A stretch of 64,000 bases of DNA from Phaseolus vulgaris (GCF_000499845.2 NC_023756.2:5327306-5391305), one strand, 5' to 3'. Positions 23,324 through 37,310 are shown, numbered from the stretch's first letter. Notes: generated by a model from the letters alone, not told the origin. A program made the numbers and translations.

Positions 23324-26300
23324 TCATGTATTAGTTTTGTTCTTCTTGATCAAGGCATAAGCATCACTGTATATAGCCACTGCATTTGACAACACAGCCA
23401 AAACTATCATAAAGACAGATAGAATCTTGTCCTTTTTAGTTGCTATCTTATGTCGATCCCTGAAATCAAAACATGAATACTTAGCCATAGTTGTCAATTA
23501 GTTTGCAGCAAAAGCATATATCAAACCATTTTCTTTTGCACTGGAAACTTTCTGTCAGACACAACAAAATAAACAACAAAATTCAATAAAGAGCCTACTC
23601 TTCTAAAGTGAGCCACTTACTTTAAAAACTAAACAAGCAATATCACTTACTTTAAACTTAAATTCTATAACAGATAAGTATTATTTACCAATTAACATAT
23701 AAAGTAGGTTAATGCCATCATTCCTAGCTAGTTTTTTCCTCATTGTAAAATTCTAATCAAATATGTATTTATATTTCCTAATATGGAGATGAAAATAAGA
23801 GAATTTGGAGATGAAACTCACCCAAGAATGATGGCAGCAGGAAATATGAATGCTACACAAACAGCAGCTGTTGCTCCAGTAAACTGGAAAATATCCCAAA
23901 TGCTGGGTATGAAATTTGCTCCCAGAAAGATAACACCAATAACTGAGATAGTAATTGATGCAAATCTGAAATTGTCTTGACTCAAAGGCCTAGATGATGG
24001 AAATAAGAGACCATCTAGGTTCACACGCATTCCATAGAAGACAATTGGAAATACAAGCACAAGATGTGCAGCATAGCTGAAACGAACTGCATCATTCAGC
24101 ACAGAACCCAAAGGAATTCCAAGATCAGTGTCAAAATTTGCAAGCACATCATCAAGTGTTCCTTCACCAAATAGGAGGAACCCAAAGAAGCTTGTGAGTA
24201 AGTACACTGAAGCACATAGAGCAAGGGACGTACGTACAACGCCATGCATCTGAGAAGAGTCCTCAAGTTCATTATCTATGCTGTGAACTGCAAATAGAGT
24301 GCATGCAATAAAACCATCACACTATATCTTCATGAACCAAACAGGTACATCTAGGTACCTAACTGCAACCATGTCATGCTACTTCGAAACTATAACCATG
24401 ATAAGAAAATTATTAAATAGAAACTAATTTTACAGAAAAATTCACCTTGTCTAATCCTACTTCTTAGGAAATCACTTTCACATTTCTAAATCACTTCAAG
24501 CTGGGGATCATCACAATAACCACTTACTCAAATAATCTAACCATGAGTAGCCTTATTTCTAGAAACAAGCATAGGAAGCAAAATATATATTGCCATTCAT
24601 CATGTTGCTGACAAAAATGAACTAAAACAGAATAAGTAATTTGAAGTCATGGTGTGCTGCCAGAAACAGACAAAAATAAAAATGATACTTTATTTTCAAA
24701 TTTGAACTTGTCAGTTTGACAGCATTTTTAGCAAATTACTAACTGGGTTAGAGTTATATATATGTATGTATATATATATTTTATATATATATATATGATC
24801 TTAGTAAAAACAATAAAAAAAAAAGGAAATGAAATCTACACAAAGGCCTAAAAAAGATTTGCATACCGTTGTAGTGGCAGATATAGGCAGTCACAAGCAC
24901 AGGAACTACTGTGAACAGTTCCAAAATTGATGTCAGATCTGTAATGATTGGGAAGAGTCTGGGCATCCCAATGCCTCCAATTATGATCTTGAAGATTGAG
25001 ATTCCAACAGCAATTACTAGAAAAACTACTGCTAGCCCAACTGATAATGCAGATGTGAATTTCAAAGAATCTGCAACAACCAGAGAGGGCACAAAAACTC
25101 TTATAGGATTTGAATAAAAAACCAACCTAGATATAGCATGAAAGGAAATCTCCTATGATATCATTCCAGCATTCAACTTGAACACAAAATATATTGCTCA
25201 AAGGATTTAATTTGTTGGAATGAAAATCAAGATGTATATGAAGAAGCACCAAAGCCATGAAATGGTCATAAAAGTGTAGTCATGTCTATAATGGTGTATA
25301 AAGGCATTATTTCTGTAGGATAGTAGCATACCCAACAATAAAATAACACACAGATCTCCCAATTTTAGTTTTTTGTCCCCAAATTTCTACCATAAAAACT
25401 ATATTTTCAATCCGTGGAAAATATGATAATGTGGAAATAAGAACTATTAGCATGCAATTAATAGGTATTCTAGATTTCCAACATATCTTAAGCCTTACAA
25501 TATGATTGGATTAATGAAAAGGGATGAATGTATTGCCATTATTATTGTTTAGATTGTTTGAAACAAGGTGGAATCCAACAAAGAGTTCTTAAGTCATTTG
25601 AAATAACAACAACCTTTTTAGCAACCCCATAGCATTTGTAACAAACACAACCATTGGTAGTCAATACTTGAACTTAAAAAAAGTTCCTTTATGAACATGA
25701 ATCACAGGGCTTCAGTTATTTTGCTCTCATTGTTTCCCAGTTTATGGCCAGTCATTTTCAGAGATTTGTAATTTAACAAGTGAACTGCTAATAATAATTC
25801 ACCAGTCATTTTTTTTACTTCAAATAATGACACAGAAAAGCACTCACCAATTCTCTTAAAGCTGACCAAAGGCGCAAACACAGCAACTGTTGTAAACGAA
25901 ACAACAAACGTTCTGCCAGTCCACCAGTGGACTCCAAACCATCCTTCAAGGACACCAGAATGGTGAGTTCCACCAGAAGATGTTCCAGAAATCACATCCC
26001 CTTCAACATGAACAACACAAAACTGAATCAGACAACATTAATGATAATGAAGGACAACCAAAACCAATGATAGCTTTTCAACTCCACCAAAACACTTTTG
26101 AAATTTGATGTATTTGACTTAGGAATAAAGTCCTTACCAATTATAATCATGTAAACAATCAACACACCAATGTTGTTGACTATAACACATATCTGCACCA
26201 AAGCTTTCCCATATTTCCCAAACGCATCACCCATGAGACTCCCATAAGAGGAAAGATTCCCTGCCCTGGAGTTCCTAATCATGAACTCAATTGACTTCTC

Positions 26301-26576
26301 TGTCAATAAACCTGTTAAGATTATAGCAAGAAGACCAGGCACCATCCCCAACTTTTTCACACATGCTGGCAATCCCATGATCCCAGCACCAATAATTGTG
26401 GTGGACAAGTTGAAAACTGCCCCACAAAATGAAGCTCCATTAAACTCATCAAACCCTTCAGCATCACTCCCCTGAACCTTTGGTATCAAAGGAGCATTCT
26501 CATCAACAACTCTCTTGTTCCTTCTTGATTTTTGCTCCTCTGCCTCAGGTGCAACACTTTCACTCCTCATCTTCAC
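23324..26576 (-). CDS. AVT6: AVT6-type vacuolar amino acid transporter, copy A
   Basis: Minus-strand exons: 26576-26138, 26000-25858+10 bases (ending at 25848), 25070-24867, 24287-23822, 23459-23324. These sum to 1398 nt, or 465 residues with a TGA stop, and the frame holds at each GT/AG border. The start MKMRSESVAP is the first ATG before the conserved core. A charged, soluble N-tail with NAPLIPK is followed by FNGASFCGAVFNLSTTIIG and AGIMGLP, the first membrane segment of the AAAP/SLC38-like family. Later markers are HHSGVLEGWFGVHWW, FKRID, ICHYNVHSIDNELED, DLGIPLGSVLNDAVR, FLGANFIPSIWDIFQFTGA and a C-terminal IYSDAYALIKKN. About 11 membrane helices are expected. AVT6 members export neutral and acidic amino acids from the vacuole to the cytosol; substrate and location here are inference from the family. 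It is the downstream member of a tandem pair with 33348-37310. Confidence 0.93.
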
Positions 26577-28059
26577 CTTTCAATTTTTTTATGAAAATTT
26601 AAAATCAGCTAACTAATCTTTTTCCAAAAGCAAAAACACCCATTTTTCAAGTTGAAGAAAAGCATCAAACTTTGAATGAAAAACTTCAGTACAATTCAAA
26701 AGCTCGGAGACACAAAACTGAACAGTGATAATTCAAGACACCCCAGAAGCCAGACATTGTTTGGAGCAAAATAAAGATTCAAAATTTGAAAGGCTTTGTA
26801 CCTTAGGATGTTGGTCTTCTATTTCATAACCTCTTTGTAAGTTTGACACTGTTTCTTTTAGTTGAGTAAGAGAGAAATGAGTGGAGCAAATTTTAAGGTC
26901 TAAATGGTTTCTTTTAGTTCATAACCTTTAACAGTTGGCCGTGAAAGAGAAAGTACATGTACGGAATAGTTCCTACAGAATTTTCCAAAATGTAATTTAT
27001 ATACATATAACATGTTTTACCTATGCTTTAGTTAAATATAATAGTGAAAGAAATAACACACTTTCAAAAAATTTGTTTTTTAAGGTCAATTTTTACTTTT
27101 TCCTCTCCCATGGCTTGCAAATTTCTTCTCTCTCTTTATGATTAAAAGGAATAAACAACTTAAATTTCACCAAAGAAGTATGATTCATAGCAAAAGTATT
27201 TTTATGAAAATTAAGTTAACAGGAATCACATTTTCAATTGAAGATTAATTTTTTGGTTCTTATAAAAGAATGAATTGAAAAGTAACTTTCTTTCTCAATT
27301 CAGATCCCAACAACTTTAAATTTTAAATAATTGATAAAGCTAAAGAATCTCAAACTTCAAATTTAGCCTTAAAACTCATGTCATAGCTTTGTAGGAAAAT
27401 GCCAAAATATTTTTTAATATGAATTGCATGTGAGTTTACATTTGTACGTCATAATAAATTAATATTATAGTTGAGCACGAGCTTATGCTTTTCCTTCTTC
27501 TATGTTTTCTTTTCCATTTATATAGTGAGAAATGTCAAATACCCCTTCATACACTTTCATCTAGGAGACTTTTATGGATTATATAAATGGGAAAAGTATC
27601 TTTAATTAATTTATGAAACAAATAATTTAAAAGTATAATTATGAATTTTTTATCTACAATCTAGGACACGTTTTTTTTTTTTATATATTTTTGGATTGTT
27701 AATTTGAATTTTCTTTTATAAACAAACTTGAAGCTATGGTGGATCCTTGTGACACGCACCTGCAGCTATGATGAGCTCCTGAAAACGACATGTGATGAGA
27801 ATCTTGTTAAATTGGTACGATCTACATAAAAAAAAAAAAGTTTATAGGACCAATATGTCTAAAAAAAAGGTTCTATAAATAATTTCTTTAAAGAAAACGT
27901 TTTTTTGAAAATGAGAATAAAAAAATTTGTATACATGTGAAAATAAAAAGTATTAATTGCTCTAATTTTTAGTTATTCCCATAAAAAAATTGTTTTACTA
28001 GCAATATGAAAAAAAATTTATCATTACTAAGTAAATTCAAGTTATGAAAGATTATATTA
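26577..28059. other. 5' flank of AVT6 copy A and spacer
   Basis: The first 250 bp above the start codon are the likely 5' UTR and may include a leader intron (a CATCCTAAG|GTACAAAG donor-like junction on the minus strand near 26800). Beyond that the sequence is AT-rich with several A- and T-runs and no recognised element. Confidence 0.5.
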
Positions 28060-28950
28060 TATCATATTCAAGTAAGGTATGACTCAGTTAGATATAACTT
28101 AGGAAAGGTCAAGCTAAATTAGACCTAAGTTATGCAAGATTGATCATCAATCAATATAGACAAGGTCACATTGTGTTTATATGTCAAGTTGGTGGAATTG
28201 GACTTGGATCATGTCAAGTCCAATATAGGTCGAGTTGGGTTGAGTCCAGGTCAGATCGAGTTGAGTTGGGTCCATATCAGTGCTAGGTTGAGTCCAAATT
28301 GGGCCAAGTTGGTTGAGCTTAAATGGGTTTAGTTTAAGGTAGGTTAAATTAAGTTTGATCTAGGTTAAGTCGAATTGAGTTAGGTTCAAGTTAGTCAGGC
28401 TCATCTAGGTTGAGTCAAGGCAGACCAAGGTTAGCATGAGTTGATATGAGCCTAGGTCAAACTAAGTCGGGTCGAGCATAGGTCAGGTTGAGTCCCAATC
28501 AGGAGAGGTTAGGTCGGTTGGTCCAAGTCATGCAAGGTTGGGTCGCTTTGTGTCTAAGTCAAGTTGGGCCAAGCTGGACTCATGCAAGTTAGGTTAGGTT
28601 AGGTTGCGTCGAACATAAGTCATGTTGGGATGTGTTGGGTCCATGGGCTAAGCTTGGCTTGAGCTCAAGTTAATATGAGTTCTAGATTGAGCCAATTTAA
28701 GTTGGGTTGCATCTAGCCTAGATAAGGATGAATCAAATAAAGGTGAGCTTAGGTCAGCCTTGATTGGATTAGGTCGAGTTCAAGTCAAGTTTAACTCATG
28801 TCAGGTTGAGTCGGTTTAGGTCAAAATTAGTTTAAGGTAGAATAGATCGAGTTGGATTGGTTCAAGACATGCAAGGTTGAGTCACACTTATCTGAGTTCA
28901 AGTCAAGCTAGATCGAGTTCGGCCCATTCAAGTTAGCTTGAGTCTCAACC
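28060..28950. repeat. Degenerate G/T-rich minisatellite
   Basis: About 890 bp consist of loosely repeated words of 8-16 bp such as GGTCGAGTTGAGTTG, AGGTTGAGTCCA, AGGTCAGGTTGAGTC and GGTTAGGTTAGGTT. The period is irregular, so the array is old. Composition is strongly purine- and T-rich on the plus strand and differs clearly from the AT-rich flanks. No long open frame is present. Confidence 0.85.
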
Positions 28951-31900
28951 TTACAATTAATATGCAAATAATAAAATTAATTAAGAATTAATTTATAATT
29001 AATGTAAAATATTTATGAATCAAATTGAAATTTAAAATATTTAAAGGAGTCATATGAAATCTTGAAAAGTATATATGAAATCTTGAAAAGTATTTAGAAA
29101 TTAATTGAAATCTTATTTTAATATTGTATTGGGTCAAACCCACTTTGCTTCTAATCCTAAAAAGTATTAGGGGATTTTTTAACCCACTGATTTGGTGGAT
29201 CAATAAAAGAAGGCTTATTTTAGGAGAGGGTTGGTGTTGATATGTGGACCATAGGTCAAATTCACAGCTTCATAATCAACGATACATTCTCAATATTTTC
29301 ATCATCGCCACACTCGCAAAATTTTGTTTTCAAACTGTGGTTTCACCTCTTACTACAGTGGTCACTATAACCCTTCCAAGAAACATCTTATACATTAATT
29401 TTAAATGTTGATGCTTATTTTCAACTTTAATTTTCATGTAATTTTGTATTCTACACTTGCATGTTGTAAATATGCAAAACACTCACTTCTATATAAAAAA
29501 CCATACAATGACATTGATAAAAGAAACAAATTTTTGCATTGAGCAAGCCAAAAAATGAAAAATAATAATTTTGGACTACTAAATCTAGAATTTATCGTTG
29601 TATTGTATGAATCTCTTCACTAAAATTTAATAATATTATTTCAAATTGAGGCGATTTCCCCATATTGTACAATTTGGAACTCATTTCATTTTAACTACGG
29701 ATTGTAAGATTTGAAAGGTTACATTTGTTCTTCCAAAACATGTAGTATGTAACAAGACTACAACACAAATTACTATTTTGAATTTCTAGTTCAAAAAGAC
29801 TTTCAAATTGTACAACCAAAAAAACTTTGAAAATCATGGTTGTTATAAAATAGAAAGGACAAAGTGGCCAATTTGAAATAAATTGGGGTGCATAAAGAAA
29901 AGGTCCATGATTTAATGACATTTGTATTATTTGTTTTTCATTGAAATTGTAGTTTCTTTGATAACTTAGACTTATAATGAAGTGAGCTTTCTTAACCTTC
30001 TTAAAAGCCTTATCAATTGGCCTATCAAACACATCATTACATCTAAGAAATAATGGCACATCCTTATTAACTTCCTTCTTCCTACTGAGGAATTTGATTA
30101 GGGATCCTTGACTTTTGGATATATCACTTTTTTCTCATGTTCAAAAGCATTTATATCCTATTTTAGATTTTCATCGGAGTTTTTGGTATATAATGTCTTA
30201 GATTGATATCCTTAGTAACATCAACCTTCAAAACTAGCTTAAAGTAGTTAGTTTCAATTTCGAAAGAAACAAAATTAACATTCATTCACTTACCTTCAAA
30301 TTTCAACCTTCTTTGGTCCATGTCCTCTTGAACTGTATTCATTAAAGGAATGGAATTATTAGCTAATGACTATATGCATGATGATACTTACAATATCTTG
30401 TACCTTTTATTTGCTCTACAATAAGAAGTTTGTGATCATCACTTAATTGTATTTTCTTATCTTTGAATAAAATATCAAAAAGTTGTAACTAGAATTACAT
30501 AAAATATTAGACGAATTAAGTGAAGCTAAAGGAGGATTCATGGAAAGGTGGAGCATTCCACTCTAAGTTTAACAACTTAAAACAATAAACAAACTCGTGA
30601 AGAACCACTCTTAATGGTCAAGATTCAGTTTAGGTATGGTTTTGTTTTGGTTAAGATAATGACTATTTGCATGATTTTAGTTTATAATAGGTATGGTTTT
30701 ATTTTGGTTAAGATATTACTAAGGTTTGGTAATGTTAGGATGCCTTCTTGAGGTATTTTTGGAATTATTAGAGGTATGATAGTAGATAGTTTGCATAAGG
30801 TTGATTTCTTAAAGGTGAAAGTGTCATAGCTAAAATTTTGTGTTTTGGTTGGTTTCTTTGTTGGGTTAAGTTTAAGAATGTAATGGTATATCTATTGAAA
30901 ATTATGGAGAAGATTGGTGAGGTTAAAGGCAATAAGTCATGAGATATGGTAAATTGTGAGGTGTGAGTGGTCTAAGAATGAAATCTAATAAGTCTTGGCT
31001 TAGATCTTCTAAGACGAAAGATTACGAAAAAAGGAGAAATAAGTTGTTCTTCATGATAAGAACAACATAATTGCAAGAAAGGAAATGGAATTGATTCAAG
31101 GTAAGAGACGATTCTTACTAACTCAGCTACAACTTGTAGCAAAGGATGAACTTTGATCACCCCCCTAACTCCATTTTGGATAAGCTTAAAGAGCATCACA
31201 AAAAGAAAAAGAAAAAGTTGTTAGTTGAACTCTCTAGTAAGGGAAATTATTGATTTCCCAATGAAGTTATTGCTCATAGGATTTTTTTTTCGTTGTCACT
31301 ACTGCTTTGCTGCCCCGTCGTTGTCACCATCTCCACTTCACATCGACAAGATCGCCTTGTTGTCCTTGTTCTGGATCTGGCCTTGTCTTGTTGATAGGAG
31401 CCCGTTTGATTTTTAAGGTTTTTCTCTCTCCATTAAGATGCTTCTTTCTCATCTTTATCTATGGCCTTTTCTATTGCAGCTATCCAAACTTCTCTCTCAC
31501 AAATGTTTATTGTGAGTCCTACCTCATATGGTACTCCTTCATTTGATACCTAAGGACAATATGTTATTTTCAATGAATTTCTCAAATGGTATGAGGATCA
31601 TCAGATCACCTACGAACCTCTACACATGTTGGAAATTACTTGTCTCTAATATTTTCTTTGTAGTTAGTGTGGTGAGTCAATTTTTTAATTAAAAATTATT
31701 GAAATGTAATCATTCATATACTGAAGTACATCAAAGACTCTTGGAAAAAGTGCCCTAAACCCTAAACCCTAAATCACAATAACCATACTAAAATCGTTAG
31801 TTACTTAGATGTTGTTAGATGTTGATTGGACAAGATCTCCGTCTGATAAAGATCCATTTTTGGATATTGTGTCTCCATTGGTAATAACTTGATCTCTTGG

Positions 31901-33347
31901 AAGAACAAGAAACAAAGTGTTGTGACGAAATCTAGTGTAGAATCATAATATAAAGTTATGACATTAACTACTTGTGAATTTATTTGACTTAAACAGCTAC
32001 TTAAAGAATTACAATTTGAAGAAGTCAATCAAATGACACTTATATGTGATAATTAGATTGCTTTCATATTAGCTCAAATCTCCTTTTCATATTGAGATTG
32101 TTTGTTATTTTATTTGAGAAAAGATTGTATCAAGATATATCCAGATGGAGTTTGATAATTCAAATGATCAATTAACAAATATTTTTACTAATTTTTTCCA
32201 AGGAGTTAGAATTATTATATTGTAACAAGATGGGTTAAATATTGTTAGATACTTATGTTAAATATTTCTATATATTATTAAATATCTTTATTTATGTAAT
32301 GGGCTGATATTTTTACATTTTTTTTTCCGTATATACAGAAACTATGTGGTCTTCGTATACAAGGGCTTTATCCCTTTTTCTTTTATTTTAATAAATTTCT
32401 TTAGTTGGAAATCTCGCAGTTGAGGTTATATAAAAAAAATTGTGATGTCATTCTGACAAAAAAAAATTGTGGCACTTGTTTCTATGAATATGATTTTTCA
32501 AGTGCCATCATGTTTATTACTCACCCCTCTTAACCTCTGGTTAAACAGATTTGTCATATCATGGTTTAAGCTGGTGTAGTAATGTCAAGCTCTCTCACTC
32601 TCAAAGGCTAACCAGGTTGTGGATACCTTAGCAAATATATATCATCTCTTTTGTGCAGGTTCCTACTGGAATCTTTGATCTTGCTCTAGATTTTACACTT
32701 TTCCCTTTCTTTGTGGATGTTTCTTCCTCAACCTTTCCTCATAGTTTTTAATAAAAAAAAATGTGAAAAAATGACTAGTGAATAGATTTATTTTGGATAA
32801 AGAAAAGAAGCTCTCAAAAACTCATTTAGTCTTGTATTCAGACAGACTTTATATGGCTAGTCAAATGTCAACATACCATTGTCATGCACTTTACAAGATA
32901 TCAATATGAATAGATGCACAAGTTAGTATGTTTAGGAAAATATTCATCTGAAAAATAATAAGACTAGTGCAACCAGTGTTCTATTTCGGGGGAATTTGTC
33001 TCACCTTCAATGCTTGAATCATTATTTCATTATTCATAGCAAGTCCCTTGAGTCATTCAGCTAACATTCTATTTTACATATATGAGACTGGTGAAGCCTA
33101 CTAAAGAGGCTCAATCAAGAAGAACCTCTAGAACTATAATAGCATATAGAGCACATTACAAAGGAGGATGAATATGTTGTAGGCCTTTTACAATTTTGAA
33201 GAACAGCACACAGGGTTGCTTCTTTATCTTACAATCAACCCATTATACCCTCTCAGAAAACATCAATTTTCTAGTTGGCCAATAACCCTGTCACTCCTAT
33301 ATCTGCAAGTATGAACATATCAGAAGTGTGGACTTCTAAAGAAACTT
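28951..33347. other. AT-rich spacer between the two transporter genes
   Basis: No gene is supported. The longest open frame (29691-30059, minus, 122 codons) resembles no family I know. A short telomere-like run lies at 31753-31773. The part nearest 33347 is the probable 3' UTR of AVT6 copy B. Confidence 0.55.
31753..31773. repeat. Three telomere-type CCCTAAA units
   Basis: Three perfect head-to-tail CCCTAAA units, the plant telomere repeat, sit in AT-rich spacer. Such short interstitial runs are also known as telo-box motifs in plant promoters, but no gene starts nearby here. Confidence 0.9.
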
Positions 33348-36300
33348 TCAAGAAATCCATCGCATTGAGCTAAGACTACTCTTGATCAAGGCATATGCAT
33401 CACTGTATATAGCCACAACATTTGCAAAGACTGCAAGGACTATCATAATGACAGATAGAATCTTGTCCCTTCTAGTTGCAATTTTGTACCGATCCCTGTA
33501 GTAAGAAAACAAACTTTTAATGATAATATTGAGTTAATTAATCAGTAGAAAGAGCAGAACCAATCAAATACACAAGACAACTTCATCCAGGATTTTTATA
33601 TCCTTTTTAACCAACATGAATTTTGCCTCTCTTTACAGTGCCTTTATTTGAATGTGAAGCTTGTGCTTATCAGACATTAGGACGATTCATTCTAGAATTG
33701 CTTGCACATAAGGGAATTATGACCCTCAATATTGTTAAATTGTTACTCCTCATTTGGTAAAGTTTCAGCAATTTCACATAACTTATTAGCATAGACTATT
33801 AACTATATTGGCTTAGTGGTATTCCTTTACTGGAGAACAGAACTACCAACATTTTCTATTGTTTGATATGTTAGGTATTCTAACTACTAAAATCATGTTA
33901 CTATTTGTCAGTTTAGCTCAATGCCGTCTTCCATGGCTATTTATTTCCTCTCCAGGTTAAAGAACAAAACCCTACAATCAAGTACAGTAATCCAATATGT
34001 ATATTTATTTAGATCTTGTTTGAATAAACTTCTTCATCACACTCACAGGAAAAGAAAATAAGAAAGTAAAATATGATTTGAAAATCTCCCTTAAGCTAAA
34101 ATGAAATTATTCACTACACTTTTATGTAAGTTCTCTCATCTAACTTCTTCAAAAGCTGAAGTGTATATGGGAAAAGCTCAATTTATTTTACCTTTTCATA
34201 TTTGTTTCCTCACTGTGCTTATGGAAAAGTTTATCTAAACTGTACCTTACTTTCATTTTTCTCCTCCCTTCCATTGTGAGTACTTAATAGTTATCTAAAA
34301 ACAGCATAAAATATAACATTTTGAAAACTACATGCACTACTGAACTGAAAAAATCTAGCACCAAACTCACTTAAGGATGATGGCAGCTGGAAATATGAAT
34401 GCTAAACATGCTGCAGCTGTTGCTCCAGTGAACTGGAAAATATCCCAAATGCTGGGTATGAAATTTGCTCCCCAAAAGGAAAAAACAATAAGTCCCGTAG
34501 AAATTATTGCAAATCTGACGTTATCTAGAACCAAAGGCCTAGATGATGGAAATAGGAGCCCATCAAGGTTGATCCGCACTGCATAGAAGACAACTGGAAA
34601 TACAAGCACAAGATGTGCAGCATAGGTAGCACGAACAGCATCATTAAGCACAGAACCAAAAGGAATCCCAAGATCAGTGTCAAAATTTGCAAGCACGTCA
34701 ACAAGAGTTCCTTCACCAAATAGGAGGAACCCAAAGAAGCTTGTCAGTAAGTACACTGAAGCACATAGAGTAAGGGAAGCACGCACAACCCCTTGTATCT
34801 GTGACGAGTCCTCGAGTTCATTGTCTATGGGGTGTACTGCAAAAGAAGAGTACACACAATAAACATCAAGCTATATATCCATGAAGCAAACAGGTAAAAT
34901 CAGCATAGCTAACTGCAGTCATGTTATGCTTCCATTCCCACATAACTGAAACTTTTGCAAGTGTCTAATAGCACTTGAGGAATCTGCTAGTAATTTCTAC
35001 CACAACTTTAAGCTACCAAGCATATGATGCAAAAGGCATACTACCATTCATCATATTATTAACACCACAATGAAGAACATGATTAACCAGATGGAGAGAT
35101 TCTAGGATCTATTTGGGTTGAGAAAACGTTTGCGGTTTCACACTTTGTTCCTGTTTTCTAAAGTTTATACAAGAAAAAGTGAAAACAAAAACAATAAAAA
35201 AAGTTCTGTTTTTGTATAAACTTTTAAAAAGAGGAAATCAAATGAGAACAAAAAAAATAGAAAATGTAATTTCTCAAACCAAAAAGGCTCTACTGTTCTA
35301 GTATTGTATGACGGTGGACAGTCAGAAACAAACCAAAATAACTTTAGCCAGGCAGAAATCAACATGCATTTATCAAACACTTTAAACTCATTGAAGTTTT
35401 CTTTTCAAATTAGTTGGACAAGAACTGGGGTGAGGCTTATGAAAGGAACTGTCAGAATGACCTAAGAAGTCAATATTTTTCACAAACTATTGACAAACTT
35501 ATATCTACATATGTCTGCCTGTTTTTTTTTTTTTTTTTTTTTTCTTTTGTGAAGGGTAATGGAATAAAGGTGAAAGGTAGGAAGTATAGGTTGTGGATGT
35601 AGGTAAGGGTGTAGGTGAGGCCAAGGTGGTGTAGCGGTGTTTGGATGCCAAGGTGTATAATGTACTGCTGCTTTTGTGTAGCAATTATTTAGGTTGCTGT
35701 CATAACCGTGTAGGTCCTCTGTCATGATGATGCAAATTGGTTTGTTGTTCTGTGCTTACAGTTTTTTAAGCAGGTTTTGCCACACAACGGTTGTCTCCCC
35801 TAAGCCATAAAGGGGAGAGTAACTATGTGGTTGATGTATACGGGTTGGGATACCCCTGAAGTATCCCTCTTAATTTTATTTATTTATTGCTGATAAAAAA
35901 AAAAACATATGTCTGTTTTCAATAAAAAAACATTAAAACAAGGGTAAAGAGTTCAAGACAAAGTTCTGAGAAATTTTCTCACCATTGAAGTGGCACAGAT
36001 AGGCTGTGACAACCACAGGAGTTACTGTGAACAGTTCAAAAACTGAGGATACATCAGTGATGATAGGGAATAATCTAGGCATCCCAATGCCTCCAATAGC
36101 AATCTTAAAAACTGAAATTCCCACAGCAATGACGAGAAAGACAACTGCTAAACCAAATGATAATGCAGAAGTGTATCTCAACGAATCTGCAAAAAACACA
36201 GCATGAACAAAAATCTTCATGGGTTTCTTGTTATAGAAATGAAGCAAATAGGTATTCCCATTTTATGTCAAGCCTTAATGCTAATTCATCTTGACTATCA

Positions 36301-37310
36301 ACACATCAAATAAATACTTGAGTAATTTGAGATGAAAACTGCCATTTTAACAACACCTAAGCATTGTCACAACCACAACAATTGGTGGTCAATCCCTAAA
36401 TTGTGCTAATATTATGTTTTTTTAATTTTTCACTTTAATCCAAGAAAGAAGAACACTCACCAATTCGCTTGAAGCAGGACAAAGGTGCAAACACAAAAAG
36501 TGTTATAACAAGAAGAACAAATGAACGTCCTGTCCACAAGTGAACTCCAAACCATTCTTCAAGTAAACCAGAATGATGAACTCCGCCAGAAGATGTTCCA
36601 GAAATCACATCACCTTCAATATAAACAACACAAGGCTGAATCACAACCCAAAATTCTCATCTAAACAGATTGAAGTGTTCAGGTTCAACTAAAATCTTAA
36701 TCTATGAAGTAGATAACGAGTCCACCAAAATAAAATGAGATTAATTTCATACACGATAAGGGCAAAATTAATGATCAGATGACAACACTGTATAAAAAAA
36801 TAAATATTTACCTTATCTGAGTATTCCAATTAAGTTCATAAAATCTTATGTATTAATCTTAAGAGTATAGTCTTTACCGATAATAATCATGTAAATGATC
36901 AGCATTCCAATGTTGTTGATTACCACACATATCTGCACCAGGGCTTTTCCAAATTTGCCAAATGTATCCCCCACTAGATTCGCATAAGAAGAAAGATTTC
37001 CTTCCCTGGAAATCCTAATCATGAACCCAATTGACTTCTCTGTCAACAAAGCAATTAAGGCTATAGCAATAAGACCAGGCACCATCCCCAATTTTTTCAC
37101 ACATGCAGGCAACCCCATGATCCCAGCACCAATAACTGTGGTGGACAAGTTGAAAACAGCCCCAGAAAACGAAGCACCGTTGAAATCATCAAACCCTGAA
37201 GAATCAGCTTCATGAGTCTTAGGTAACAAAGGTGCCTTTTCATCAGAAACTGCTTTGTTCCTCCTTGATTTTGTCTTCTGTGCCTTGGGTTCTAGGTTTA
37301 CAATTGTCAT
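33348..37310 (-). CDS. AVT6: AVT6-type vacuolar amino acid transporter, copy B
   Basis: Minus-strand exons: 37310-36878, 36613-36461, 36186-35983, 34836-34371, 33495-33348. These total 1404 nt, or 467 residues with a TGA stop. Exons 2, 3 and 4 are 153, 204 and 466 nt, the same as in copy A. The N-tail MTIVNLEPKAQKTKSRRN and APLLPK leads into FNGASFSGAVFNLSTTVIG and AGIMGLP. Further markers are VLNDAVRATYAAHLVLVFP and FWGANFIPSIWDIFQFTGA, where copy A has FLGAN. The C-terminus, IKSSLSSMRWIS, is longer than and unlike copy A's KKNKTNT, so the tails have diverged. As in copy A, about 11 membrane helices and vacuolar amino acid export are inferred from the AVT6 family. Intron 3 (34837-35982) carries a LINE-like insertion. 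No break is seen, so both copies look functional. Confidence 0.93.
35518..35904 (+). mobile_element. Short LINE-like retroposon insertion in AVT6 copy B intron 3
   Basis: The 11-bp sequence ACATATGTCTG occurs at 35507-35517 and again at 35905-35915, flanking this 387-bp segment as a target-site duplication. The right end is a GATAAAAAAAAAAA tail preceded by GATACCCCTGAAGTATCCC, a word common at the 3' ends of plant LINEs. A run of 22 T lies near the left end. The element is 5'-truncated and non-coding, and it lies antisense to the host gene. Confidence 0.75.

Noticed and set aside
29691..30059. 122-codon minus-strand frame in the spacer between transporters
   Set aside because: I recognise no motif, codon use is AT-driven, and no splice context is seen; too weak to call a gene.
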